Source: Leptospira congkakensis
GTDB lineage: Bacteria > Spirochaetota > Leptospiria > Leptospirales > Leptospiraceae
Length of the DNA stretch: 64,000 bases
Direction: 5' to 3'
Assembly (NCBI RefSeq): GCF_004770265.1
Contig: NZ_RQGQ01000011.1
Location: forward strand, 1-64,000
Shown: positions 20,541 through 29,578 of the stretch, in pieces
Layout: every line of letters begins with the position of its first letter
How positions within the stretch are numbered: the first letter of the stretch is position 1
Program-made: the position numbers and the translations under genes
Notes under the pieces: model-generated
The model's database searches: none
Told to the model about the DNA's origin: nothing
What the model saw: the letters and a program-made list of their open reading frames with translations, nothing else

Positions 20541-21346
20541 TTATAACTCCTTACGAGCTCTAAAACGAGTAAGTTCCAACCATCAATCAGGATGAAAAGA
20601 ATGAGTTTCAAAGGAAGAGAAATCATCACCGGAGGCAACATCATAAAACCCATAGCAAGCAGGGCTGAAGCTACAATCAAATCGATGACAATAAAAGGAA
20701 TGAAGATATAAATTCCGATGATAAATGCTTTTTTGATTTCGCTAAGCATAAAAGCCGGAACCAAAACATAAGAAGGAACATCCTCAAAGGATTTTACATT
20801 TTCCACTTTTCCGATTTTTAAAAACAAGGCCACATCTTTGGTTCCATCTCGACCGAGTTGTCGGATCATAAACTGACGTAGATGTTTCATGGATCCTTCC
20901 ATCATCGCCGATTGGTCAATTTTTCCATTGAGGTAAGGTTGGAGTGCTTCATCATTCACCTTACCAATGGTCGGAGCCATAATAAAAAAAGTAACAAAAA
21001 GGGCAAGGCCCATCATCACCTGGTTAGGTGGCAGGTTTTGAAGAGACAATGCCCTTCTCACAAAATCAAAAACAATGACTACCTTAGTAAACGAAGTCAC
21101 ACTCATGACAATTGCCGGTGCCAAAGAAAGGATGGTCACAAGAAAAAGAATCATAAGAGATAAACTTGTTTCTTTGGGTCCTTTCGCCTCATTTACGTTA
21201 AATGATAAATTTGGGATAGGGATTCTCGATCCTTTGTCTTGCGCCATAAGTCCCGTAAATCCACCGGCGGTAACAAGAAAGAGAATAGTAATGAGAAAAA
21301 TAATAGATTTATGTCTCTTAAGGAAGGAAAAAAAACGAGATCTCAT
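20537..21346 (-). CDS. fliP: Flagellar export protein FliP
   Basis: A 269-residue FliP with an N-terminal signal-like helix (residues 12-35), typical of the family, and conserved [34 protein letters not shown] and [16 protein letters not shown]. Five copies form the core of the export gate. It overlaps fliO and fliQ by four bases each, indicating tight translational coupling. Confidence 0.96.
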   Translation of the reverse strand: MRSRFFSFLKRHKSIIFLITILFLVTAGGFTGLMAQDKGSRIPIPNLSFNVNEAKGPKETSLSLMILFLVTILSLAPAIVMSVTSFTKVVIVFDFVRRALSLQNLPPNQVMMGLALFVTFFIMAPTIGKVNDEALQPYLNGKIDQSAMMEGSMKHLRQFMIRQLGRDGTKDVALFLKIGKVENVKSFEDVPSYVLVPAFMLSEIKKAFIIGIYIFIPFIVIDLIVASALLAMGFMMLPPVMISLPLKLILFILIDGWNLLVLELVRSYK

Positions 21347-22119
21347 GACTCTCCTCCCTCCAACAATTCCCGGTGTTTACGCAATCGCTCCAATCCTTCT
21401 TTTGCCTTTCTTTGGATCTCAGCGGCTCCATCAAATTCTAAACCTTCCATTTTAGATGGGTTGATTCGAATTTTTCTTTGTGCCTTAGATTGTAAACTTT
21501 CAAGAACCGTTTCTAGAAAATTCGGAACATAAGGATCGGCTTCCTCTTTCATCTTTTGGATTTGCGATTTTTCCTCTGGGGCAGTGACTTCTGTAAGTAA
21601 ACTCACGGAACCATCAGCGACACCTAACACAAGTGTACGGCCACCCACCTCTACGATTTGAACTGATTGGGTTGCAGACAATGACAAACTAGACAAAACC
21701 TTCATAAATCCTTTTACAGGATATTTTGCAGATTTTGATTTTTGCATTTGTAAAATTAGATAATAACCTGCACCCACAAGGATCGCGAGTACAAACAAAA
21801 TTTTTAGTAAAATCCATGTTGCAGATGGAGAATCATCTGCGTTTTCTGCGTATCTTTCTTGGATTAGGTTGGTTTCTTCAGATACCTTGGGAGTTTCGTT
21901 ATTTGTCGCCTTATCAGTATTAGAAGATCCATTTGTAGCAGGAGCAGATCCCGAATTTGGTTTGGATTTGGAGTCACCGAGTTCCTGGCGTAAGATTGAA
22001 TCCAATTCCTTCGTATCAGCATTCTGCGAAAACAAAGGAGTCACTACAAAAAAAAGCGCCAGGCAAAAGTACATAACTTGCCCCTTTTGATTTAGCTTTT
22101 TCTTTATGGAATTGATCAT
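21343..22119 (-). CDS. fliO: FliO-like flagellar biosynthesis protein
   Basis: A 258-residue protein in the fliO position. A signal-like hydrophobic helix ([13 protein letters not shown]) is followed by a Ser/Asn/Thr-rich linker, one membrane helix at about 105-128 ([19 protein letters not shown]) and a cytosolic part with [31 protein letters not shown], the typical FliO small barrel. FliO helps assemble the FliP complex. It is larger than E. coli FliO because of the N-terminal extension and a charged C-terminal tail. Confidence 0.88.
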   Translation of the reverse strand: MINSIKKKLNQKGQVMYFCLALFFVVTPLFSQNADTKELDSILRQELGDSKSKPNSGSAPATNGSSNTDKATNNETPKVSEETNLIQERYAENADDSPSATWILLKILFVLAILVGAGYYLILQMQKSKSAKYPVKGFMKVLSSLSLSATQSVQIVEVGGRTLVLGVADGSVSLLTEVTAPEEKSQIQKMKEEADPYVPNFLETVLESLQSKAQRKIRINPSKMEGLEFDGAAEIQRKAKEGLERLRKHRELLEGGES

Positions 22120-23186
22120 TTCTCGCCTTTGAGTCGATCGGTAGGGCTAACGATATCAGTCACACGAACCCCGAAATTTTCGTCGATGACCACAACCTCA
22201 CCTTTAGCGATGAGTTTACCGTTCACAAGTAAATCTACTGGCTCACCAGCTAACTTGTCTAGTTCGATGATGGATCCTTCACCGAGTCCCAAAATGTCTT
22301 TGATGTACATTTTGGTTCTTCCAAGCTCCACCGTCAGTGCCATCTGCACATCCATAAGAAGATTGAGATTGGTTTGTCCAGGACCACCACCAGCGGTTGC
22401 AAGGGATGGAAAATTAACACCTTTGATTCCAACAGATCCTTGTCCACCACCCATACCCATATTGGGCTGCATGTTGACATTCATTCCGCCGGACTGTTGT
22501 TGTTGTTTTTGGCCGCCACCTTTTTGGATGTCCAAAATGGAATTTGCCATAGACAATGCGATTACATAATATACTTTAAAGGAACCAACTCCGTCAATAT
22601 TCAAACTGAGAGACGTTTTCACCAAACTACTGTCATCTGGAAGTTGTAAATCACGACCAGAGTTAACTAAGGCAATTTCAGGTGGACTTCCTGACATAGT
22701 GCCATTCAGTTTCATTCCTATTTGTGCAGTTACAGTGCCTAAAATAGGAGCGAGTGAATCTTTTAAGGTTTGGAGTTGTGCGTTATCCAATTGGCCGGGA
22801 GGGGTCATTCCACCCATCATCACACCTGCAATTTTTGCAGCGTTTTCTTGGGCCATAATGAGACAAACTCGTCCCGCCAAACTTCCGCTAATTGTTGAAA
22901 ACAAACTAACCGATTTGGTGCCGAGTTCTTTTTGGATATCAGCAGAGGAGCTCGATTCGGTGGCAGGGTTCATAAAACGAGTGTTTTTTGCCAAGATCGT
23001 GCCAAGAGTGTTCCCCGCCACCTGAAATGCAGAGCCGATCACATCAGAAATAATGTCGCGGTCAATAGGAGATAGGTTGTCCGATGACGAACTTGAGGCG
23101 CCACTTAAGGAAGAAAGGTCGAATGTATCATCCGCACCTTGTAGTAATGCGTCTATCTCGTCTTGTGAGAGTGAACCTTCACCCAT
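22116..23186 (-). CDS. fliY: Flagellar motor switch protein FliY/FliN
   Basis: A 356-residue protein with three parts. Residues 5-15 (SLSQDEIDALL) match the CheY-P-binding motif of FliM/FliY. Residues of about 40-215 form a CheC-like middle domain. After a Gln/Gly/Met-rich linker, residues of about 275-350 form the SpoA/FliN domain (NLLMDVQMALTVELGRTKMYI, VRVTDIVSP). The CheC-type catalytic Glu/Asn pair is not evident in SLAPILGTV, so phosphatase activity is doubtful. It forms the motor C ring and begins the export operon. GGAG lies upstream of the ATG. Confidence 0.92.
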   Translation of the reverse strand: MGEGSLSQDEIDALLQGADDTFDLSSLSGASSSSSDNLSPIDRDIISDVIGSAFQVAGNTLGTILAKNTRFMNPATESSSSADIQKELGTKSVSLFSTISGSLAGRVCLIMAQENAAKIAGVMMGGMTPPGQLDNAQLQTLKDSLAPILGTVTAQIGMKLNGTMSGSPPEIALVNSGRDLQLPDDSSLVKTSLSLNIDGVGSFKVYYVIALSMANSILDIQKGGGQKQQQQSGGMNVNMQPNMGMGGGQGSVGIKGVNFPSLATAGGGPGQTNLNLLMDVQMALTVELGRTKMYIKDILGLGEGSIIELDKLAGEPVDLLVNGKLIAKGEVVVIDENFGVRVTDIVSPTDRLKGEK

Positions 23187-23282
23187 ACCCTTTTATCTCC
23201 GGAAAAACTTAGGATAATGAGACATAATATGAATCTTTTTGTCACTCAGTTTTTTTCCGAATTGACAAAAAGTAAGCTAAAA

Positions 23283-23606
23283 TCAGTCAAAAGCGCTCTC
23301 GAATCCATCGGAGTAAGCCCGAAGGTTGTCATAGGAATAAATTCCTGTGTTATGGTAGTCGCTCCAAACGATAGAAATCGCATAACGGCCCACTTTTGTC
23401 CAAGATAGGAGTTTGATGGACTGAATATGACCCGTCGCATCCCCTACTTTCCCACCATGCCCACCCCGACAAGTGGCACAGGGACATTTTTTACGAAGGT
23501 CGAGGAGGGAATACTTCGACCCGTGGCCATCCTTCCATTCGATATAGAGCGCATCATCATCGAAAGAAATTTCTTTAGGGAAGGTGGCGAGTTGTGAGTT
23601 TGGCAT
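23283..23606 (-). CDS. DUF971 protein
   Basis: A 107-residue protein matching DUF971 (the N-terminal domain of gamma-butyrobetaine hydroxylase), with EWKDGHGSKYSLLDLRKKCPCATC and YAISIVWSDYHNTGIYSYDNLRA. The CPCATC cysteines and a downstream His are the probable metal or cluster ligands. Free-standing DUF971 proteins are often linked to Fe-S cluster handling, but the role is not settled. It starts two bases after the symporter-decarboxylase stop, so the two are cotranscribed. Confidence 0.88.
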   Translation of the reverse strand: MPNSQLATFPKEISFDDDALYIEWKDGHGSKYSLLDLRKKCPCATCRGGHGGKVGDATGHIQSIKLLSWTKVGRYAISIVWSDYHNTGIYSYDNLRAYSDGFESAFD

Positions 23607-23608
23607 GT

Positions 23609-25855
23609 CTATGCTTTTACCGGTAGTTTCGTTGTTTTAGAACGAAAGTTTCCAACAGTAGTTCCGTATTGGATTTTGTCACCAAGAGCAATGTTTGTCA
23701 AGTCGATGGTATCATTTTCAAACACGAGAATGACCGTAGAACCCATCTCGAAGCGACCCAACTCAGATCCTTTATCGATCATGATGGAAACATCTTTGTA
23801 GTGATGTTCTTTCGCAAAACGAATCCAATTGTTTGTCACAATTTTATTATCGTAAGTCACTCGAATTTTTCCTACGTTTGACGCCCCTACTTTGATTACG
23901 GCAACTTTACCGTATTCTGTCTGTAAGAAGGTAATGAGTCTTTCGTTTTTCGGGAAAAGCCCTCGGATATTCAGAACGGCCAAATCATTTACCGGAAAAA
24001 GTTTTCCTGGTTCATAATAATAACCTAAAATTTGGCCAGCAAAAGGACTGTGGATACGATGATAATCCTGTGGTGACAAATAAAAGGTAATGTATTTTCC
24101 ATTCGTAAAGTAAGGATAGTATTTCTCGGAACCTAACAATTCTTTTACGGAATAATCAATCCCTTTCGCCTGAATGATTGTTGATTGGTTGATGTTACCA
24201 AAACTTGTGATTTTCGAATCGGTTGGAGAAACTACAGCGTTGGCAGCCGAATCGATGATCCTTGCTTCGGCACGAAGGGCACGAGTAAAGAACTGATTTA
24301 AGGATGCGTATTCTTTAATTTCAAGTTCCGCTTCGCTTAAATTAATTTTATAAGCCTTTGCGAAAGCCTTTAAAATAGGGATCATCATAAACCTTGGCAT
24401 TTTAAACATGGAGAAGTAACCAAACAGTTTAGAGATCAGGTTTTTAGGAAGTAAGGTTAAAAATAAAAGATAGATATCCTTGAAGATCTCATATCTTGCG
24501 CCAGATTCAGAAAGGTATTTTTTGAGTTCAAAATTTGCAGATTTTCCAAGTAACATTAGAGAAACCAACAAAGGAACGCTTGTGATCACTGCGGCAATAT
24601 AACCCCAATGCATCACAAAACTAAGAACATCAATTCCATATTTTACATATAAATAAGCAAAACCAAGGGTGGATCCAATAAATAACATTCTAAAAAAATT
24701 GGAAAACTTTTCACCAAACACATAAAATGCATTTTGTTCTCCACTATAAAACCAACCCGCCAAACTCAAAATCCCAAAACATAAAAAGGAAATGAAAAAC
24801 AAAATTGCAGGTAAGGATTCTCTTTGTTCCAAAATTCTATCAGGAAAAGAAAGAATGGTTTCTAAATTGACTGCACCATAGGAATACAAAACAAATCCAA
24901 CGAGAGTGGCCATGATAAATCCTTCAAAAAAGGAGGCCAACATACTCACTAATCCTTGTTTTGCGGCGTAATCGGTTCTTACAACACCAGCAATTCCTGA
25001 TGATTTTCCAACCGCCGTTTCTGTGGATAAAAAGAAAGTTCCTAAAGAAACAGAAAGAGCACGTAAAATCCCAAAGGCACCGCCACCTTGCAGTGCTTTA
25101 ATCGAAAAGGCTTCTTTTGTTACATCAGATAAAAATCCAAAAAAGGAAATCATCCCATTTGAAAACAAAGACACATATCCAAAAATAAAAAGAATGATAC
25201 CAATAGGAGCAAGGATAGAAGCAGCACGGCCCACTCGCCTAACACCACCAATCACAATAAAAAGCAAAATGACGGAAATAGAAATCGGACCAGAAAGCCC
25301 CGAAAGATTTAATCCTTCTTTGGTAATGTAAGTAAGGCCCACAAAAGGAAAAATCCCACCAAACAAAAGAACGGTGACTAAACTTGCCAAAGAAAAAGCC
25401 ACTGCTAGCCACTTAGCCCGTAATGCTTTTTCGATAAAATACATGGGTCCAGAAAGATATCGTCCACTAGGAAGTTGGTTTCTAAACTTTACCGCCAGAG
25501 TAGAGGAAACAAAACGAATGGGCATCACAAACAAACTCATCACCCAGATCCAAAAGAGAACGCCAATTCCCCCATAAGCGATGGCAAGAGCCGTTCCAAT
25601 GATGGAACCAACAAGGAGTGAAGATCCAATCCCAGCAAAGAAAGCTTGGGAATGCACCAGTTGGCCTTTGGAACCTTTAAAGTCCATGTTGCCTGTGAGG
25701 ATTTTAAGTGCGAGAAAGAGAAAACGAATTTGCGGAAATCCCAACCGAAAGCTCAAATAAACTGAGGCAATCAGAATGAGATAGAAATAAGGGCTGAGAA
25801 TGTCTGATCCTAAAATCAGATTAAACTTAGATCCGTTTTGAAAGAGTGTTTCCAT
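23609..25855 (-). CDS. psd: Fusion: sodium:alanine-type symporter plus phosphatidylserine decarboxylase
   Basis: One uninterrupted 748-residue frame. Residues 1-460 match the AGCS sodium:alanine symporter family: about eleven membrane helices, [20 protein letters not shown], and [28 protein letters not shown]. Residues of about 465-748 are phosphatidylserine decarboxylase: [30 protein letters not shown], and FEMGSTVIL with Gly705-Ser706 as the self-cleavage site that yields the pyruvoyl cofactor. It would make phosphatidylethanolamine, anchored by the transporter part. Several typical AGCS residues are altered, so transport is uncertain. The start overlaps the upstream region of the divergent gene. 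Confidence 0.88.
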   Translation of the reverse strand: METLFQNGSKFNLILGSDILSPYFYLILIASVYLSFRLGFPQIRFLFLALKILTGNMDFKGSKGQLVHSQAFFAGIGSSLLVGSIIGTALAIAYGGIGVLFWIWVMSLFVMPIRFVSSTLAVKFRNQLPSGRYLSGPMYFIEKALRAKWLAVAFSLASLVTVLLFGGIFPFVGLTYITKEGLNLSGLSGPISISVILLFIVIGGVRRVGRAASILAPIGIILFIFGYVSLFSNGMISFFGFLSDVTKEAFSIKALQGGGAFGILRALSVSLGTFFLSTETAVGKSSGIAGVVRTDYAAKQGLVSMLASFFEGFIMATLVGFVLYSYGAVNLETILSFPDRILEQRESLPAILFFISFLCFGILSLAGWFYSGEQNAFYVFGEKFSNFFRMLFIGSTLGFAYLYVKYGIDVLSFVMHWGYIAAVITSVPLLVSLMLLGKSANFELKKYLSESGARYEIFKDIYLLFLTLLPKNLISKLFGYFSMFKMPRFMMIPILKAFAKAYKINLSEAELEIKEYASLNQFFTRALRAEARIIDSAANAVVSPTDSKITSFGNINQSTIIQAKGIDYSVKELLGSEKYYPYFTNGKYITFYLSPQDYHRIHSPFAGQILGYYYEPGKLFPVNDLAVLNIRGLFPKNERLITFLQTEYGKVAVIKVGASNVGKIRVTYDNKIVTNNWIRFAKEHHYKDVSIMIDKGSELGRFEMGSTVILVFENDTIDLTNIALGDKIQYGTTVGNFRSKTTKLPVKA

Positions 25856-25890
25856 ATTGGTTCTTCCTCACGAAATTGGATGAAATTGTT

Positions 25891-26715
25891 ATGTCAAGAT
25901 GTATTGTGATCCTCCCGTTTCTGGTTTTTATGATTTCTCCCTTAGCCTTTGACCACTTAAGCGCCGAACCCTCTGGGATCGAGGTGGGAATGCGGTATGG
26001 AGCCGGAGAAAGAGTTCCAGGCCGATTTGATGGCGACCTCAAACAGTTCTCGTCTACTTTTAATCCTCTCGTTTTTTCCAGTGTGAGTCTGAATGGAGGT
26101 AAAACATCCAACTTATACGAAGGTTTTGTTCGTTTCCTTTTAGATTCAAGATCAAGAGTTGGATTCGTAGTGGGGAGGAATGACTGGAGTATGCTTCGTT
26201 TAACGGAAGTTACGAGCGACTTGTATTATACTAAACTTACTTCCGAAATATATTCCTATCATGTACTCGGGATGTATTATTTCACTATGCCTATTTACAG
26301 AAACTGGGAATGGGAAAATGGACTTGGAGTTGGTTTTACTTCCGCGGATTGGAACATTAGGGGGTATTCTGTTGGTGAACTTGCTCCCGACACACAATTC
26401 TTCAACCAAAGAGGAAGGCTTCGAGGTAGCGGACTTGCCTACCGAGCAGAAACCGCCATCAATCGTCGGTTATACGAAGATACCTTTCTTCAAATTGGTC
26501 TTGGATACCACCATGTCGCTATTGATAAGTTTTACGGGAACTATAACGGCGAAATGTCGAGTTTTTATATCCGAGCTGATGGGAAAGTAGGTGTGATTGA
26601 TGATACACGAATTCTTGATGCGACTGTGAGCACTGCACAAACTTTTAGAAGGTTGGATTTAAATTCTGGATCATGGGTTCTTTATTTTTCAGTCTTCCAG
26701 AGGTTTTTAGATTGA
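25891..26715 (+). CDS. Outer membrane beta-barrel protein, predicted
   Basis: From ATG 25891 the 274-residue product has a signal peptide ending DHLSAEP, followed by alternating hydrophobic/polar strands rich in Tyr, Gly and Arg, and it ends in Phe-Leu-Asp after VLYFSVFQRF. This resembles a small outer membrane barrel. I do not recognise a family. The longer frame from 25846 would overlap the divergent symporter gene, so the shorter start is preferred, although its ribosome binding site is weak. Confidence 0.7.
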   Translation: MSRCIVILPFLVFMISPLAFDHLSAEPSGIEVGMRYGAGERVPGRFDGDLKQFSSTFNPLVFSSVSLNGGKTSNLYEGFVRFLLDSRSRVGFVVGRNDWSMLRLTEVTSDLYYTKLTSEIYSYHVLGMYYFTMPIYRNWEWENGLGVGFTSADWNIRGYSVGELAPDTQFFNQRGRLRGSGLAYRAETAINRRLYEDTFLQIGLGYHHVAIDKFYGNYNGEMSSFYIRADGKVGVIDDTRILDATVSTAQTFRRLDLNSGSWVLYFSVFQRFLD

Positions 26716-26736
26716 CGATCCCTTCGGCTGAGTATC

Positions 26737-26994
26737 ATGCTTGAAGAAAATTACATGAAATCCTCTAAAATCATTACCATTGGTATTAAAGAATTGGCTC
26801 ACCAAAAAGTCATCCTTGCCGCTTGGTATAACTTTCTAAAAGAAAACTTCGATGCAAAAAAAGTTTCTGCGGAAGAATTCACCCAGTATCTACAAGCACA
26901 TGTGATGTATGATTTGGATAAAGACCAAATCGAATTGATGTTGTCTGGAACAGAACCTCTTTTAGAAGATTTCAAAAAGTCTATTTTTGGATGA
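26737..26994 (+). CDS. Small hypothetical protein
   Basis: An 85-residue protein; ATG 26755 (MKSSKIITIGIKE) is an equally possible start. It is charged and probably helical (HQKVILAAWYNFLKENFDAKKVSAEEFTQYL). Its stop overlaps the next start by four bases (ATGA), so it is coupled with the ArsC-like gene. No family recognised. Confidence 0.65.
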   Translation: MLEENYMKSSKIITIGIKELAHQKVILAAWYNFLKENFDAKKVSAEEFTQYLQAHVMYDLDKDQIELMLSGTEPLLEDFKKSIFG

Positions 26995-27338
26995 ATCTCC
27001 AAATCTTCGGAACCAAAAAATGCAAAGAGTCTAAGAAGGCTCAGTTGTTCTTCCAGGAACGACGTGTGAATTTTCAATTCATCAACCTCCAAGAAAAAGA
27101 AATGAGCAAAGGAGAACTCAGATCCATCTTAGGAAGTGTAAAATTGGATGATTTGATTGATACGGAATCTAAGGTTTACGAAGACAAAAATCTAAAATAC
27201 ATGTTATACGATAAGGAAGAGGCTCTTCTCACAAACCCCCTTTTATTCAAAACACCAATAGTAAGAGATGGCAAACGTGCCACCATTGGATTTGTTCCAG
27301 AAATCTGGAAACAATGGATTCTAGAATCTAAAAAGTAA
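26991..27338 (+). CDS. ArsC/Spx/YffB-like thioredoxin-fold protein
   Basis: A 115-residue thioredoxin-fold protein with the family opening LQIFGTKKCKESKKAQLFFQERRVNFQFINL and closing LLFKTPIVRDGKRATIGFVPEIWKQW. A single Cys lies at about residue 11 (KKCKESKKA), without the CXXC of Spx. It could be a YffB-like glutathione-dependent reductase or a regulator; true arsenate reduction is not implied, as there are no ars genes next to it. Coupled to the small gene upstream. Confidence 0.8.
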   Translation: MNLQIFGTKKCKESKKAQLFFQERRVNFQFINLQEKEMSKGELRSILGSVKLDDLIDTESKVYEDKNLKYMLYDKEEALLTNPLLFKTPIVRDGKRATIGFVPEIWKQWILESKK

Positions 27339-27386
27339 GCGACCTAAACCTACTTTCTAAAACAATCCTAGAATCGTTAACCCTAA

Positions 27387-28412
27387 CTACCCTTCTTCTT
27401 TTTTCCGTTTCGAAAAGTCTTTCACCACTTCTGGTAACATAGGAAGAGAACTATGAATCCTATGCATCTCCAATGCCGGTCTCGCAGGAATTCCAAAATA
27501 AACTGTTTTTTCTTTGGAATCTTCTGTGAGTCCAGATAGTCCTAATAAGATAGACCCTTTTTTCATTGTTAGGTGTTCTGCTACAGCAGATTGACCAGCC
27601 AAAAAACATCCATCTTCAATTGTAACGGAACCAGCAAGAACCGTGGCTCCCGCAATGAATACATAATTACCAACACGACAATTGTGACCAACATGTACAT
27701 GGTCATCAAATTTTGTAAAACTTCCAATGGTTGTGGATTCAAGAGCCGCACGATCAACCGTACAATGAGCTCCCATCTCTACCTCATCTCCAATAATTAC
27801 ATTTCCAATTTGAGGAACTTTATAACGAACCCCAGCATAGTCAAAAAAACCAAACCCGTCGGCTCCAATGACAGTATTAGAATGGATCAAATTTCTTTTT
27901 CCCAACTTACAGTTGTAATAGATAATGACTCCTGATTTCAAAACTGTATCTTCCCCAATCTCTACACCTGGTTCCAAAACTACATTGGGATAAATCACGG
28001 CTCGATCTCCAATGATTACGTTTTCTTGGATGACAGCAAAATCCATAATGGTTACATCTTTTCCTAGTTTGGCGGTGGGATGAATGCTGGCTTTTGCAGA
28101 GATAGAAGCAGTATGTTTTGGTTTTTTTTCAAACAAAGATACGACTTGAATGAATTTTACTTTGGATCCCTCTTCGGGAATGATGATGGCATTGGGGAAT
28201 AATGAAGCTAAAGATTCTATGGTAAGCGCAATTTTTACTTCAGAAGCTTTTTTGTGTTTGGCTAAATATTTTTTAGAGGCCACATAATAAATGCTACTTG
28301 GATCTACGGGAGTATGGTGTTCTAAATCTTTAATTCCATTGATCTCTAGTTCACCGGAGCCGGTGAAACTTGCACCTAATTGTTCAGCCAAATCTTTTAG
28401 TTTCATTTGCAC
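27387..28412 (-). CDS. lpxD: UDP-3-O-acylglucosamine N-acyltransferase LpxD
   Basis: A 341-residue enzyme of normal LpxD length. Residues 1-100 form the uridine-binding domain, and residues of about 105-290 form a left-handed beta helix of hexapeptide repeats (IHPTAKLGKDVTIMDFAVI, VIIGDRAVIYPNV). The catalytic His region is FTKFDDHVHVGHNCRVG, and NTVIGADGFGF is also conserved. It adds the N-linked hydroxyacyl chain in lipid A synthesis. It is transcribed alone, divergently from the OmpA-like gene. Confidence 0.95.
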   Translation of the reverse strand: MQMKLKDLAEQLGASFTGSGELEINGIKDLEHHTPVDPSSIYYVASKKYLAKHKKASEVKIALTIESLASLFPNAIIIPEEGSKVKFIQVVSLFEKKPKHTASISAKASIHPTAKLGKDVTIMDFAVIQENVIIGDRAVIYPNVVLEPGVEIGEDTVLKSGVIIYYNCKLGKRNLIHSNTVIGADGFGFFDYAGVRYKVPQIGNVIIGDEVEMGAHCTVDRAALESTTIGSFTKFDDHVHVGHNCRVGNYVFIAGATVLAGSVTIEDGCFLAGQSAVAEHLTMKKGSILLGLSGLTEDSKEKTVYFGIPARPALEMHRIHSSLPMLPEVVKDFSKRKKEEG

Positions 28413-28508
28413 ACCTTAGACTTGAAAAATAATTTGAAGGGACATATTTCAATCATAATTTTAAAATCTATCGTATTGAAAAAATTCTAAACACCCGATG
28501 ATTATCAT

Positions 28509-28982
28509 ATGCAGAGCCCAATTCCAGGCAAAAACCTTCGTTTACTTTTGTTAACTTACACCGTTCAATATTGTTTACTCGCAGGTGGATTGTTAGCGCA
28601 AGAAGGTGTGGTATTCGATAATCCATATAAAAAAACAGAGAATCCATCGGAACCTAAAACATTTACCATTTATTTCGCAAAAAATTCTTCGAAGATTTCT
28701 AAATCAGACTTAGTTCGTTTACAAACAACTGCAGATTTTCTAAACCAAAACAGAAATTATGAAATTTCCATACAAGCGCATGCCAACGAAGGAATCAATG
28801 CAGCTTCTGATGTTATTGTTAGCGAAAAAAGATCTTTGGAAGTAGAACGTTTTCTATTAATTCACTTTGTAGAACCAAACCAAATCAGAAGGCTTTTTTT
28901 TGGAAATTCTAAATCACCAAATAAAACCAAAGAACACCAAACACTAAATCGACGAGTGGAAATCAAAGTCCAACCGATTTAA
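28509..28982 (+). CDS. OmpA-like C-terminal domain protein
   Basis: A 157-residue exported protein with a hydrophobic N-terminus ending LLAGGLLAQEG. The body is a divergent OmpA/Pal/MotB peptidoglycan-binding domain: FTIYFAKNSSKISKSDLVRLQ, YEISIQAHANEG, SEKRSLEVERFLL and TLNRRVEIKV. It would tether the envelope to peptidoglycan. The key Asp and Arg positions look present but spaced loosely, so ligand binding is probable, not certain. It overlaps the convergent glycosyltransferase gene by four bases. Confidence 0.75.
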   Translation: MQSPIPGKNLRLLLLTYTVQYCLLAGGLLAQEGVVFDNPYKKTENPSEPKTFTIYFAKNSSKISKSDLVRLQTTADFLNQNRNYEISIQAHANEGINAASDVIVSEKRSLEVERFLLIHFVEPNQIRRLFFGNSKSPNKTKEHQTLNRRVEIKVQPI

Positions 28983-29578
28983 TAGTCAGACCCTTTCCAA
29001 AATTTTAAGTCTTCAATATCATCTATATCGCATAACTCTTCTATCAGAGAATATGTTTTTTTATTTTTTTGAATGGACTGAATGGTTAAAGATAATACAT
29101 CCTTGGTGCTCCAAGGAATAGACTGAAAGATAAACGGCGAATCTTCTTTCATCCCGAGCAAATAATAACCGCCATCACGAGCAGGTCCTATCACAAAATC
29201 AGATGCATCTAACTTCCGATAAGCATCGAGCAAAATTTCTTCAGTTAAAAATGGACAATCGGTTCCAATAATAATAATCTTTTTGGCTTTAGATTGAAAT
29301 TCTTTCTGAAAAGCTACTTCCATTTTCCGACCAAGATCACCGATTTCCTGGATTTGTTTTTTGAATGTATTTCCAAATTCGTAACTTGGCTTTTCGATTA
29401 AGTGATCCCAATAAACAATCTTTTCAACATTTAGATTGGAAGTGACTGCATTTGTAATTCTAAGCAATTCAAAGTATATCTTTAAAGTTTTTTCATCTCC
29501 GATGCTAACAGAAAGACGAGTTTTGACTTTCCCTAACTCAGGTTGTTTTGCGAAGATAATTAATTTGTTTGTATCCAT
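28979..29578 (-). CDS. DUF2064/TIGR04282-type glycosyltransferase-like protein
   Basis: A 199-residue nucleotide-diphospho-sugar transferase-fold protein: LIIFAKQPELGKVKTRLS near residue 6, IIIGTDCPFLTEEIL near residue 102 and FVIGPARDGGYYLLGM near residue 133. This is the CofC-like family often annotated as rSAM/selenodomain-associated transferase 1. Its substrate is unknown. It is the last gene of a run with a GT-C-like membrane protein and a GT2 enzyme, and overlaps the former by 41 bases. Confidence 0.85.
   Translation of the reverse strand: MDTNKLIIFAKQPELGKVKTRLSVSIGDEKTLKIYFELLRITNAVTSNLNVEKIVYWDHLIEKPSYEFGNTFKKQIQEIGDLGRKMEVAFQKEFQSKAKKIIIIGTDCPFLTEEILLDAYRKLDASDFVIGPARDGGYYLLGMKEDSPFIFQSIPWSTKDVLSLTIQSIQKNKKTYSLIEELCDIDDIEDLKFWKGSDY

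Noticed and set aside
22129..22569. Plus-strand open frame antisense to fliY
   Set aside because: Cys/Pro-rich composition mirrors the Gly/Gln-rich linker of FliY on the other strand; no binding site or domain.
251..23230. 16-base identity (taatgagacataatat) between about 251 and about 23215
   Set aside because: One such match is expected by chance in a window of this size and AT content, and the contexts differ.
26991..27338. Arsenate reductase
   Set aside because: Only the general ArsC fold is visible, with no arsenic resistance genes nearby, so the specific function is not supported.
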